A DNA stretch of 8,344 nucleotides, taken from assembly GCA_001789205.1 (NCBI GenBank), contig MFYT01000060.1, positions 1 to 8,344 on the forward strand, read 5' to 3'. The notes under the pieces were generated by a model, which saw only the letters and a program-made list of their open reading frames with translations, was not told the origin of the DNA and did not search any database. Each line of letters begins with the position of its first letter. The stretch's first letter is position 1. Below are positions 1-7,800 of this stretch, piece after piece. The DNA is from Candidatus Raymondbacteria bacterium RIFOXYA2_FULL_49_16. GTDB lineage: Bacteria; Fibrobacterota; OXYB2-FULL-49-7; XYB2-FULL-49-35. Made by a program: the position numbers and the translations under genes.

Positions 1-39
1 GCCAAATTGCCATGCGTGGATGATGTGTATTTTTGGAGG

Positions 40-82
40 GGCGTCATTCTGCTATTGGTGTTTTCACGTGTTGAATGACGCC
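40..82. repeat. Perfect 10-bp inverted repeat in the leader
   Basis: GGCGTCATTC (40-49) and GAATGACGCC (73-82) are exact reverse complements separated by 23 nt, so the region can form a stem-loop or bind a dimeric protein. No T-run follows on either strand, so it is not a standard intrinsic terminator. It lies about 90 bases upstream of the first start codon. It could be the tail structure of an upstream gene or an operator; the sequence does not decide. Apart from this repeat and the candidate promoter I see nothing in 1-177. Confidence 0.6.
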
Positions 83-135
83 TGTACGGATTATTGTGTG
101 GCCCCATGTGTGCTGAAAGATGCACCTACAGGGTT

Positions 136-165
136 TTGAAATGAGATAATTCATATATTTTTAAT
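136..165 (+). promoter_or_regulatory. Candidate promoter of the efflux operon
   Basis: TTGAAA (136-141) is followed after 18 nt by TTTAAT (160-165), a plausible but weak sigma-70-like pair in an AT-rich stretch just ahead of the first Shine-Dalgarno. TATATT at 154-159 is an alternative -10 with poor spacing. No copper-regulator palindrome was recognised. This is the only promoter-like stretch upstream of the intron on the plus strand. Confidence 0.3.
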
Positions 166-177
166 AGAAATTAAAAT

Positions 178-192
178 GGGAGGAATGTATGA
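178..192 (+). promoter_or_regulatory. 5' exon: Shine-Dalgarno, start codon and intron binding sites
   Basis: GGGAGGA (178-184) is placed 5 nt ahead of ATG (189-191), and the intron motif GTGCGCC begins at 193, so the exon ends with 'ATGA'. GTATGA (187-192) can serve as IBS1, pairing with TCATAT at 390-395. GGAAT (182-186) can serve as IBS2, pairing with GTTCC at 370-374. Without splicing this ATG reads into intron RNA; with splicing it starts the lipoprotein gene in frame. The layout suggests this was the gene's original start. Confidence 0.6.
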
Positions 193-389
193 GTGCGCCG
201 AGCGAAATTTATACTGACCAACTGGTGAAAGTCCAGTCAGGGGAAAGGTTAGCCACCACCCCAGAACCGAACTCTGCACCTGACGGGGTAACCTGTCTTC
301 GTGAAGCCAGAGGGAGGGGATACCGGGCCGCAACGCAAGTGAAGGGGTTGAGCCCCGAAATGCTCCACTGTTCCGGAAGCCGGCGGTTT

Positions 390-396
390 TCATATG
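390..396 (+). other. Candidate exon-binding site 1 (EBS1) of the outer intron
   Basis: TCATAT (390-395) pairs with GTATGA (187-192), the last six exon bases, giving five Watson-Crick pairs and one G-U; G396 can add a G-U pair with T186. It lies about 200 nt into domain I, where EBS1 is expected. The base just before it, T389, can pair with A1729 or wobble with G1717, the two possible first bases of the 3' exon. This supports the 5' splice site at 192/193. Confidence 0.5.
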
Positions 397-742
397 CGCG
401 GAAGGCAATAATCCCGTATCCGTTTTGGCAAGGATACGGGAATCCGGCGGGGTCTGAGACCGTAGCACGGTATCAAACGGAAGGTATGGGAACTCGGGAG
501 GCCCGTTATGCTCCCTATCGGGTACGTGTTACCAAGCCGAACAAAGGCAAGGTGTCACAGATGGCGTATCGGGTTTCGGACCAGTTCATATTAGTGATGA
601 AGCAGGGTAATGCCTGTGGAGCGAAGGGGCTGGCAGGAAAGTCATTTTTTGGCGGAACTACCTTGTCCGTACCTGGAGACGGAATAGCAAGCAGGGTTTC
701 GGCAGACGTAACTTGCGCGTTTGGCGGGGAGACTTTTCTGAA

Positions 743-758
743 GAGCCGGATGCGGGAG
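743..758 (+). other. Outer intron domain V, 5' strand (split)
   Basis: GAGCCGGATGCGGGAG matches the 5' strand of group II domain V, including the catalytic AGC triad at 744-746. Its partner strand is not nearby but at 1627-1644. Joining the halves gives exactly 34 nt, the canonical length. The lower helix GAGCCGGAT/GTCCGGTTC is followed by a two-base bulge and an upper helix with two G-U pairs. The break falls in the terminal loop. Confidence 0.7.
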
Positions 759-1481
759 GAGCAGCCGACAAGGCTGCAATCCAGCTGGTGAAAGTCCAGT
801 CGTGTCAGTCGCCCATGTCGGACACGAAACGATGCCACACCCCAGTGCAGGCAACCATCTGGGGAACGCGTGGTGTAAACGGCCTGGCCGCCTATGCTTG
901 AGAAAAAAAAAGCTGCGGTGGGAGCAACCTGGAGGTCTAGTGAGTGTAGAAGCTTGAAGATAATCGAATGATTGCAGCCTCGTAATACCGGTTCCATGCT
1001 GAAGTTGCATAGCATGGGCAGTCTGGTGCGCTGAACGTGTTTCTGCGAACGTGAAGCCGATGCTCTCTGCGAAGAAGTGGGTAAATGCAGCGGAGAGGCA
1101 CCACGGGGTATGGATCCATACGACTACACAAGGATTGCAGAGATAATGTCGGGAAGGTCTCAGGTTCAGCAGGGGGTAGTAGCAACCTGCAAAGACCATC
1201 CTTATAAGGAAAACGAAAGAGGATGGAGAATGTGAGATTGACGCATGAGCCGTATGAGCTAAGAAAGGAAGGTAACTCTTCCATAGCAAAGGGGCTCTGG
1301 ACGCTTGGTGGTCACAGGAGTTTTATGAATGACCAGACTTGAGCTGGACAATCATCCATAAAGCTATGGTGGCGAGGAAATAAGTAAACCGTTGGAGGCC
1401 TTTGGCGTATGTGGACTAACACTTTAACCAGACCATTAATGGGAAGATTTATTTCTAAAAACGACTTGCGAGCCAAGGTCA

Positions 1482-1515
1482 GAACCGGATTCGGGAAAAC
1501 CGACCGTCCGGGATC
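1482..1515 (+). other. Domain V-like hairpin of the inner intron
   Basis: This 34-nt segment folds like domain V: lower helix CCGGAT/GTCCGG (1485-1490 with 1506-1511), a two-base bulge CC (1504-1505), upper helix TCGG/CCGA, and a GAAAA loop. The base of the helix is imperfect, with A1484 facing A1513 and an extra G1512, and the catalytic triad reads AAC. A G-to-A change in the triad would be expected to impair catalysis in a standard intron. Confidence 0.5.
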
Positions 1516-1518
1516 GCA

Positions 1519-1626
1519 GGGAGGCTGTGTGAAACGTGACGATGGGAGTCGTGCTGAGGCCCACAGCGAAAGTTTGTGGAAAAGCCAACGAACCCTAATG
1601 TGCGCGCGCTCAAATTCTATCCCGAC
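1519..1626 (+). other. Domain VI and 3' end of the inner intron
   Basis: GGGA (1519-1522) pairs with TCCC (1620-1623), leaving A1619 as a bulged branch-point candidate, and GG (1523-1524) pairs with CT (1617-1618). The 3-nt spacing from domain V equals that in the outer intron. At over 100 nt this domain VI is far longer than usual and contains an inner stem GCTGTG/CACAGC (1523-1570 region). Confidence 0.4.
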
Positions 1627-1716
1627 AATCTGCAAGTCCGGTTCTGTGAGGGGCGTAATAGCTTCCTCACGATAGGAAGAAAACTATTGTAAGGAGGTTA
1701 TGTATGTCTACTCGAC
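1627..1716 (+). other. Outer intron domain V 3' strand and domain VI
   Basis: AATCTGCAAGTCCGGTTC (1627-1644) completes the split domain V. After the linker TGT, GAG (1648-1650) pairs with CTC (1711-1713), A1710 is bulged, and GGGCGTA (1651-1657) pairs with TATGTCT (1703-1709) including three G-U pairs. Within the domain, AATAGCTTCCT (1657-1667) and AGGAAG..CTATT (1674-1688) form a hairpin with four unpaired A. The 1691-1706 segment carries a Shine-Dalgarno and ATG. Domain VI is longer than usual. Confidence 0.6.
1691..1706 (+). promoter_or_regulatory. Second Shine-Dalgarno and ATG inside intron domain VI
   Basis: AAGGAGG (1691-1697) stands 6 nt before ATG (1704-1706), a strong initiation site on unspliced RNA. 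It resembles the 5' exon: GGAGG-A-ATGTATG (179-191) against GGAGG-TT-ATGTATG (1693-1706). In the proposed domain VI fold the ATG pairs with 1654-1656, so it could be hidden while the intron is folded. Confidence 0.5.
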
Positions 1717-2048
1717 GCTCTACTCGACAAATCACGAACATTGTAATTATGGCCGCGCTTTTAACAGCAGCAGGACTGTTGATGTCTTGCAATGCAAAAG
1801 AGAAGCAGGTGCAGGAAATACAGAAGACGCCCGCCCTTGTGTCAGAGGTCCAGGCGCTTGCGGCCCAGACCACCTGTCCGGTCATGGGCAACCCCATCGA
1901 CAAAACGATATTTGCTGATTACAATGGCAAGCGGGTATATTTCTGTTGCGGCATGTGCCCGGCCGAGTTTAAAAAGGACCCGGAGAAATATATCAAAAAA
2001 CTGGCTGACATGGGCCAGACAGTGGAAACCATAGAAACAGGAAAGTAG
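1704..2048 (+). CDS. YHS-type metal-binding lipoprotein, first gene of the efflux operon
   Basis: Read from 1704 the product is 114 residues. A short basic start is followed by a hydrophobic stretch and the lipobox LMSC with Cys29, so the mature protein should be a lipid-anchored periplasmic lipoprotein. After a linker comes a YHS/TRASH-like domain (about residues 57-97): CPVMGNPID at 58-66, ADYNGKRVYFCCGMC ending at Cys85, then an acidic/lysine helix. Cys58, Cys81, Cys82 and Cys85 with Met61 and Met84 are likely Cu(I)/Ag(I) ligands. The context suggests a periplasmic metal carrier for the pump; this is inferred. The start is uncertain: 1704 lies in intron domain VI. After splicing, ATGA (189-192) would join 1717 or 1729 in frame, giving MSSTRQITNI or MKITNIVIM. 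The latter is the most typical lipoprotein start. Confidence 0.85.
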   Translation: MSTRRSTRQITNIVIMAALLTAAGLLMSCNAKEKQVQEIQKTPALVSEVQALAAQTTCPVMGNPIDKTIFADYNGKRVYFCCGMCPAEFKKDPEKYIKKLADMGQTVETIETGK

Positions 2049-2049
2049 T

Positions 2050-3336
2050 ATGCGCAGATTGGCCGCAATATTGGCAGGCGCCATTGGCATTTTCAGCGCG
2101 CTGTCGAACACTACCGGAGCGGCCCCTGTTTCCGTGAGCAGTCACCAGTCCGCGATCCGGGTTTTTGTCAACGAAGCACTGGAAAAAAACCCGCTGCTCA
2201 AGGCGTACGCCCTCGACAGTGAGGGCGCGGAAAGAGCGGCGGTTGCGTCCAAAGGTTTTATTGCGCCCGAATTTTCCGCAGCCTACATGCCCGGTATGGC
2301 TGGCTCTACCTTCGAAATCGATTATTCCCTCCAGCAAATGATCATGTTCCCGGTCAAATGGGCTGCCATGAACAAGGCCGCTCTTTCGCGCGCAATTGCT
2401 GCCCGCGCAGAGGCCATGGCCGCAGGCAACACACTGGCGCTCGATATTGCCCATGCTTACAACCAGCTCTATTATATTGACCGGAAACTCGATCTGGTGG
2501 CAAAGGACCGGCAACTGCTCCAGGTCGCATCCGCTGCTGCAAAAAAACAGTATGAAATTGGCATGGGAAGCCAGGCACAGGTGCTAACCCTTGATATTGA
2601 GACCGAGCGGCTTGCAACAGACAGTATTTCACTTGGCCTGCAGCGCGTTTCAGCCGCAGCCATGCTCACAGCGCTTCTTGGCGATTCAGCTGACCGTGTT
2701 TTTGCAGCAACACCTGAGTGCTCCATTGCGGTTTTCCAGACCCTACCACCAGATTCCCTGGCGCTTCTTGCTTTGGCGCAGCGGCCCGATCTTGCGGCCA
2801 TGGAGGCTGAACAGGCAATGGCCCTGCACGAAAAAGACGCCAGCCGTATGGCCTATTTTCCTGATTTCATGATAGGCGCTGGATACCGGCAGCGGCAGGC
2901 TGTGGATGCGACTGATTCGTGGTCAATCATGGCGGGCATTACCCTGCCCTTTGCGCCCTGGTCACTGAAAAAATACAGCGCAACAAGCGGTCAAATGCAA
3001 TTGGCCCATGCATCCATGCAAAAGAAATACGAGAACATGAAAAACATGGTTAAGGCCGAAGTATTAGACGCGTTGTCCAATCTTGCCCGCGCTGCAAGCC
3101 AGTTGCGGTTTTACGGGCACACAGGCATACCCAAGGCCGAACTGTCACTGCAGTCTGCCATTGCCTCGTACCAGCAGGGAAAAACTGAATTCTCCATGGT
3201 TATTGACAATGTCCGCATGGTCATCATGGCGCGCGAACAACACGCACTGGCCGCCCAGGAATACCTGGACGCGCTTGCCCGCCTCGATTTTACCATAGGA
3301 CTTCCCATGCCAATGGCCCGGGAAGGAGAGAAATGA
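2050..3336 (+). CDS. TolC-family outer-membrane efflux channel (CusC-type role)
   Basis: The 428-residue product is the usual length for TolC/OEP proteins. An N-terminal signal peptide (MRRLAAILAGAIGIFS..., likely cleaved near A24/A25) is followed by two OEP repeats, about residues 35-215 and 235-420, rich in alanine-heavy helices. It should form the trimeric channel that carries metal from the pump across the periplasm and outer membrane. Unlike E. coli CusC there is no lipobox, so it is probably not lipidated. The start is one base after the previous stop, and its end overlaps the next ATG by four bases (ATGA), pointing to translational coupling. Its role in copper/silver export comes from its neighbours; sequence alone says only TolC family. 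Confidence 0.9.
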   Translation: MRRLAAILAGAIGIFSALSNTTGAAPVSVSSHQSAIRVFVNEALEKNPLLKAYALDSEGAERAAVASKGFIAPEFSAAYMPGMAGSTFEIDYSLQQMIMFPVKWAAMNKAALSRAIAARAEAMAAGNTLALDIAHAYNQLYYIDRKLDLVAKDRQLLQVASAAAKKQYEIGMGSQAQVLTLDIETERLATDSISLGLQRVSAAAMLTALLGDSADRVFAATPECSIAVFQTLPPDSLALLALAQRPDLAAMEAEQAMALHEKDASRMAYFPDFMIGAGYRQRQAVDATDSWSIMAGITLPFAPWSLKKYSATSGQMQLAHASMQKKYENMKNMVKAEVLDALSNLARAASQLRFYGHTGIPKAELSLQSAIASYQQGKTEFSMVIDNVRMVIMAREQHALAAQEYLDALARLDFTIGLPMPMAREGEK

Positions 3337-4811
3337 AAAAAGGAATTATAGCGGTTGTACTACTTGTTGCCTGCGTTGCCGGACTTATTGGATTTTTCGC
3401 AGGCAAGCAGGGTATGGCCGCGCATCACGACCACGGATCTGAGGCAGGGGGGATGAGCGCAACACCTGGCGCAACAATCATGTATTACCGTTGTCCCATG
3501 CACCCGTGGATAACCTCGGGCAAACCCAGCAAATGTCCCATATGCTCCATGGACCTTGTCCCGGTCTCAAACGATGGGGGCAAGGGAAGCAACATAAAAA
3601 TAGACGCTGCCACCATACAGGCCATTGGCGTTACTTCAGAAGAAGCGGGCAAACGCACCCTGGTGCGCGAAATCCGCATGCCTGGCATTGTGCAACCCAA
3701 CGAACGCAAGGTGGTCTCCATTGTCACCAAGGTGGCGGGCTATATTGAAAAAGCGCAGGTCAATGCAACAGGAGAAAAAGTACGCGCTGGACAGACCCTG
3801 TTTGACATGTACAGTCCCGACTGGGTAAACGGACAAGAGGATTTTTTACGCGCCCTAAAAACAGGGGATTCGTCGCTTGCGGAAAACGCGCGGCAGAGGC
3901 TTCTTACGCTCGATGTTCCGGCGTCAGTCATCGATGGCCTCAGAAAAAACAACGCGACCATGCGGCGCCTGCCTTTTGTGTCGCCAGCCTCGGGCGTGGT
4001 CACCGAAAAGATGATCACTGAAGGCCAGAGCGTTTCACCCGGCATGCCCCTGTATACCATTACTGATTTATCCGAGGTCTGGGTTATGGGGGAAGCGTAC
4101 CAGAACGACCTGGCGTTTATCGCGCAGGGCCAGAAGGCCGAGGTGGTGCTTGACGTGCTCAAAGGAAAGGTCTTTTCCGGCACCATTGCGCTCATCTATC
4201 CCGAGCTAAACCCTGAGACACGCACAGGAAAGGTGCGGATTGCGCTTGCGAACACGCAGGACCTTGCGCTCAAACCCGGCATGACGGGCCTGGTCACGGT
4301 TATGGCAATTGCGGCAAAGGACGCGGTCGCTGTGCCCGAACAGGCGGTCATCCACTCGGGCAGGCGGGACATTGTGGTGCTCGATCTGGGCAATGGCTAT
4401 TTTGCCCCCCGTGAAGTGATGCTTGGCCCTGTTGCCGCGGGCTATGTCCAGGTGATAACCGGCGTGCAGGAACACGAACGCGTGGTCACCTCCTCGCAGT
4501 TTCTCATTGATTCCGAGAGCAATTTACGCGAGGCGGTAAAAAGGCTTGCCAACATGCAGACAGGTGATACCCTCCACGGCCATCCTGAAAATTTTACCCC
4601 GCCCCCTGTTGTATCGCAGGATTCGGCCCAGCGGACCTGCCCCATCATGGGCGGGCCAATCAACAAAAAAATGTTTGTCGATTATAAGGGAAAAAGGATT
4701 TATGTCTGTTGCGCCAGGTGTCTGCCTGATGTGAAGAAAAACCCGGAAAAGGCGATCAAGACGCTTTTGGACCGGGGAGAGAAAGTGGCCAATGCTCAAA
4801 AAAATCATTGA
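3333..4811 (+). CDS. cusB: CusB-like RND adaptor with N-terminal metal-binding and extra C-terminal YHS-like domain
   Basis: The 492-residue periplasmic membrane-fusion protein links the pump and the TolC-like channel. Residues 5-23 form a signal anchor, followed by a His-rich HHDHG (31-35). Residues 51-78 are a heavy-metal-binding domain, YYRCPMHP...CPICSMDLVPV. The barrel-sandwich, hairpin and beta-barrel regions follow (about 90-400), with CusB-like stretches such as GYIEKAQVNATGEKV, YSPDW and LKPGMTGLV. Residues 434-485 add a YHS-like module (Cys436, Cys459, Cys460, Cys463) closely resembling the lipoprotein at the operon start; typical CusB proteins end before it. GGAAGGAG at 3321-3328 is the ribosome site. 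The 3' end overlaps the next gene by 20 nt. Confidence 0.92.
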   Translation: MKKGIIAVVLLVACVAGLIGFFAGKQGMAAHHDHGSEAGGMSATPGATIMYYRCPMHPWITSGKPSKCPICSMDLVPVSNDGGKGSNIKIDAATIQAIGVTSEEAGKRTLVREIRMPGIVQPNERKVVSIVTKVAGYIEKAQVNATGEKVRAGQTLFDMYSPDWVNGQEDFLRALKTGDSSLAENARQRLLTLDVPASVIDGLRKNNATMRRLPFVSPASGVVTEKMITEGQSVSPGMPLYTITDLSEVWVMGEAYQNDLAFIAQGQKAEVVLDVLKGKVFSGTIALIYPELNPETRTGKVRIALANTQDLALKPGMTGLVTVMAIAAKDAVAVPEQAVIHSGRRDIVVLDLGNGYFAPREVMLGPVAAGYVQVITGVQEHERVVTSSQFLIDSESNLREAVKRLANMQTGDTLHGHPENFTPPPVVSQDSAQRTCPIMGGPINKKMFVDYKGKRIYVCCARCLPDVKKNPEKAIKTLLDRGEKVANAQKNH

Positions 4812-7800
4812 ATGGTCAGTTGCCAATAAAATCATTGTCCTTCTGGCAGGATGCATTGTCGCGGGCCTTGGCATACATGCGGTACTTACCACGCCAATTG
4901 ACGCCATTCCCGACCTCTCGGACGTGCAGGTCATTGTCTATACCGAATATCCCGGGCAATCGCCCCGCGTGGTAGAGGATCAGGTCACCTATCCTCTTAC
5001 CACAGCCCTAATTTCAGTACCAGGATCGCGCATTGTGCGCGGGTATTCCTTTTTTGGCTATTCGCTGGTGTATATCATTTTCGACGATGGCACTGATATG
5101 TACTGGGCGCGCAGCAGGGTGCTTGAATACCTCAATTACGCGCAGAAAAACCTTCCCAGCGGCATAACGCCCACTCTGGGGCCCGATGCAACAGGCGTTG
5201 GCTGGGTCTTTGAATACGCGCTCACATCTAAAAAGCGGTCGCTTGCTGAATTGCGCAGTCTACAGGACTGGTACCTCAAATACGAGCTTGCCAGTGTTCC
5301 GGGCGTAAGCGAGGTTGCCAGCGTTGGCGGATATGTGAAGCAGTACCAGGTCACGCTCGATCCCGCCCGGCTTCAGGCCTATGGCATTTCATCAACCATG
5401 GTTGAAATGGCCATAAAAAACAGCAACAGCGACGCTGGCGGCGAAACTGTCGAAATGGGTGAAATGGAATTCATGGTGCGCGGTAAAGGCTATCTCACCT
5501 CATTGGACGATATTAAAAACATTCCGGTCATGCTGGGAAAGGGGAGCATGCCGCCGGTCTATCTCTCTGATGTCGCGACTATCGCCATTGGTCCTGAAAT
5601 GCGGCGCGGTGCAGCAGAACTCGACGGCATGGGCGAGGTTGTTGGCGGCATTGTAATCATCCGGTTTGGCGAAAATGCGCGCACAGTCATTGAGGCGGTC
5701 AAACGTAAATTGGTTGAAGTCCGGCCCGGACTGCCCGAGGACGTCTCGATTGTGACCACCTACGACCGGTCTGGGCTTATCAACCGGGCCATTTCCCATT
5801 TACGCGACAAGCTTGTGGAGGAAATCATCATTGTAGCGCTGGTGTGCCTTGTTTTTCTTATGCACGCGCGCAGCGCCTTTGTGGCGGTGTTTACCCTGCC
5901 GCTGGCCATTCTCATGGGTTTTATTGTCATGCGGTTCCAGGGCATAAGCGCGAACATTATGTCGCTGGGAGGCATTGCTATTGCCATTGGCGCCATGGTG
6001 GACGCGGCAATTATCATGATTGAAAACATGCACAAACACCTCGAGACCGAAGAGTTGCTTCCCCTCGACAAACGGCGAACAAACTGGGCAATCGCCGTGG
6101 AAGCCGCGGTGGAAGTGGGGCCAACGCTTTTTTTCTCGCTTATTGTCATAACTGTTTCTTTTTTGCCGGTTTTTACGCTCGAGGCGCAGGAAGGCAGGCT
6201 CTTCAAACCGCTCGCGTTCACCAAGACCTATTCCATGGCCGCGGCCGCCCTGCTTTCAGTGACCGTTGTGCCCATACTTATGGGATTTTTTATCAGGGGA
6301 AAGATTCTTCCCGAAAATAAAAACCGGATCAACCGGGTTTTACACCGGATCTACGAACCTGTGGTCCAATTTGTGGTCACGCGTCCCAAGCGCGTCATTG
6401 GTGCCGCTGCGCTTGTGCTGTGCGTCACCCTTGTTCCCATTACGCAGCTTGGGTCTGAATTCATGCCTCCTTTGTGGGAGGGTGATCTTCTGTATATGCC
6501 CACTACTCTGCCTGGCATTTCAATAACCAAGGCGCGCGAGCTGTTACAGCAGACTGACCGGATAATCAAACAGGTGCCTGAAGTCCAGAGGGTCTTTGGC
6601 AAGGTGGGACGGGCCGAAACCGCGACCGACCCAGCGGGACTTGACATGATCGAATCGACCATTTTACTCAAACCGCAGAAAGAATGGCGCAAAGGCATGA
6701 CGCGGAAAAAGCTTATTGCAGAGCTCGACAATGCCATACGCATACCCGGGCTTACTGATTCGTGGACCATGCCAATAAAGACGCGGATCGATATGCTGTC
6801 CACTGGCATCAAGACACCGGTGGGTGTTAAAATATCAGGGCCCAATCTCGATTCGCTCCAGTCCATTGGCGCCAGGGTCGAAGCGGTGTTGCGCGATGTT
6901 CCGGGAACCGCTTCTGCCTATGCGGAGCGGCCAACAGGCGGTAATTATCTCGATATTTCTATTAACCGCCGTGAAGCGGGCAGATACGGATTATCGGTCG
7001 AGGACATACAATCTGTCATTCGCACTGCCATCGGCGGTATGGATGTCACCACCACGGTGGAAGGGCTTGAACGCTATGGCATTAGCGTGCGGTATGGACG
7101 CGAGCTTCGCGCAAATATTGACGATCTCAAGCGGGTACTGGTGCCTGCTCCGGGAAATGCGCAGGTGCCGCTTGGACTGGTGGCGGAATTTTCCATAAGC
7201 AAGGGGCCCATGGTGGTGCGTACAGAAAATGCACGGCCAAATTCATGGGTTTTTGTGGATATCCGCGACATTGATATTGGCTCCTATGTTGCACATGCGC
7301 AGCAGGCAATTGCGCGGAAAGTTTCTCTGCCAGCGGGATATTCCATTGCGTTCAGCGGCGAATTTGAATACATGGAACGCATGCGCAAAAAGCTCATGGT
7401 AGTGATTCCCCTGACCCTTGCCATTGTTGTCATGCTGCTTTTTCTTAACACCCGCTCTTTGGCCAAAACCGGCATTGTGCTTTTAGCCGTGCCCTTTTCC
7501 CTTGCTGGCGCGTTCTGGGCAGTGTACCTGCTGGGATATGATCTTTCCCTTGCCGTATGGGTGGGTATGATAGCGCTTGCGGGCCTGGATGCCGAGACCG
7601 GGGTGGTCATGCTGCTCTACCTTGAGCAGGCTTTTGACAAGGCCAAAAAAGCCGGCGCCATGCGCACTCTTGCTGACTTGCGTGCTGCCATTGATTTTGG
7701 CGCGGTGAAACGTGTGCGGCCAAAGATCATGACCGCGTCAGTCATTGTTGCTGGCCTGCTGCCTATTATGTGGAGCAACGGCGCTGGCGCTGATGTCATG

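Larger units (their letters stand above)
759..1626 (+). mobile_element. Inner group II intron (ORF-less), inserted in domain V of the outer intron
   Basis: CTGGTGAAAGTCCAGTC (785-801) is identical to 222-238 and lies about the same distance from the proposed 5' end (26 against 29 nt), as expected for a second domain I. Structured intron-like RNA fills 759-1480 with no credible ORF. A domain V-like hairpin lies at 1482-1515, a 3-nt linker follows, and 1519-1623 can form domain VI. The element ends CTATCCCGAC (1617-1626), resembling the outer terminus. Oddities: the 5' end lacks the usual GTGCG (it reads GAGCAGCC), no convincing EBS1 was found for the flanking GGGAG, and the domain V triad reads AAC instead of AGC. 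It may be a degenerate or unusual class. Boundaries may be off by a few bases. Confidence 0.6.
193..1716 (+). mobile_element. Outer group II intron (ORF-less), interrupted by a second intron
   Basis: The 5' end GTGCGCC (193-199) is typical of bacterial group II introns. Domain I begins with the hairpin CTGGTGAAAGTCCAG (222-236) and contains a perfect 10-bp stem at 412-421/432-441. Domain V is split: its 5' strand is 743-758 and its 3' strand 1627-1644. Domain VI follows after a 3-nt linker and ends in CTACTCGAC, with A1710 as the likely bulged branch point seven bases from the end at 1716. A second copy of the terminus would put the end at 1728. Without the inner intron the element is about 656 nt (668 with the alternative end), right for a ribozyme with no protein in domain IV. 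No RT/maturase is encoded, so splicing would need self-splicing conditions or a maturase from elsewhere. Boundaries come from motif reading and may be off by a few bases. Confidence 0.75.

Noticed and set aside
189-791. 200-residue plus-strand open frame beginning at the exon ATG
   Set aside because: It runs through group II intron domain I to domain V and the translation matches no protein I recognise; the conserved signal is RNA structure.
642-1289. 215-residue minus-strand open frame and its neighbours opposite the intron
   Set aside because: They are antisense to structured intron RNA, have low-complexity Ser/His/Arg-rich translations and no recognisable domain or ribosome site.
1247-1296. 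GAGCCGTATGAG as the inner intron's domain V, possibly a third nesting level
   Set aside because: It matches the domain V 5' strand, but no GTACGGTTC-like partner exists up to 1626. It pairs instead with GGCTC just downstream as an extended hairpin. A degraded domain V cannot be excluded.
1409-1675. Possible remnant of an intron-encoded reverse transcriptase
   Set aside because: No RT motif such as YADD, no X or endonuclease domain, and the frame crosses the proposed domain V and VI; treated as intron RNA.
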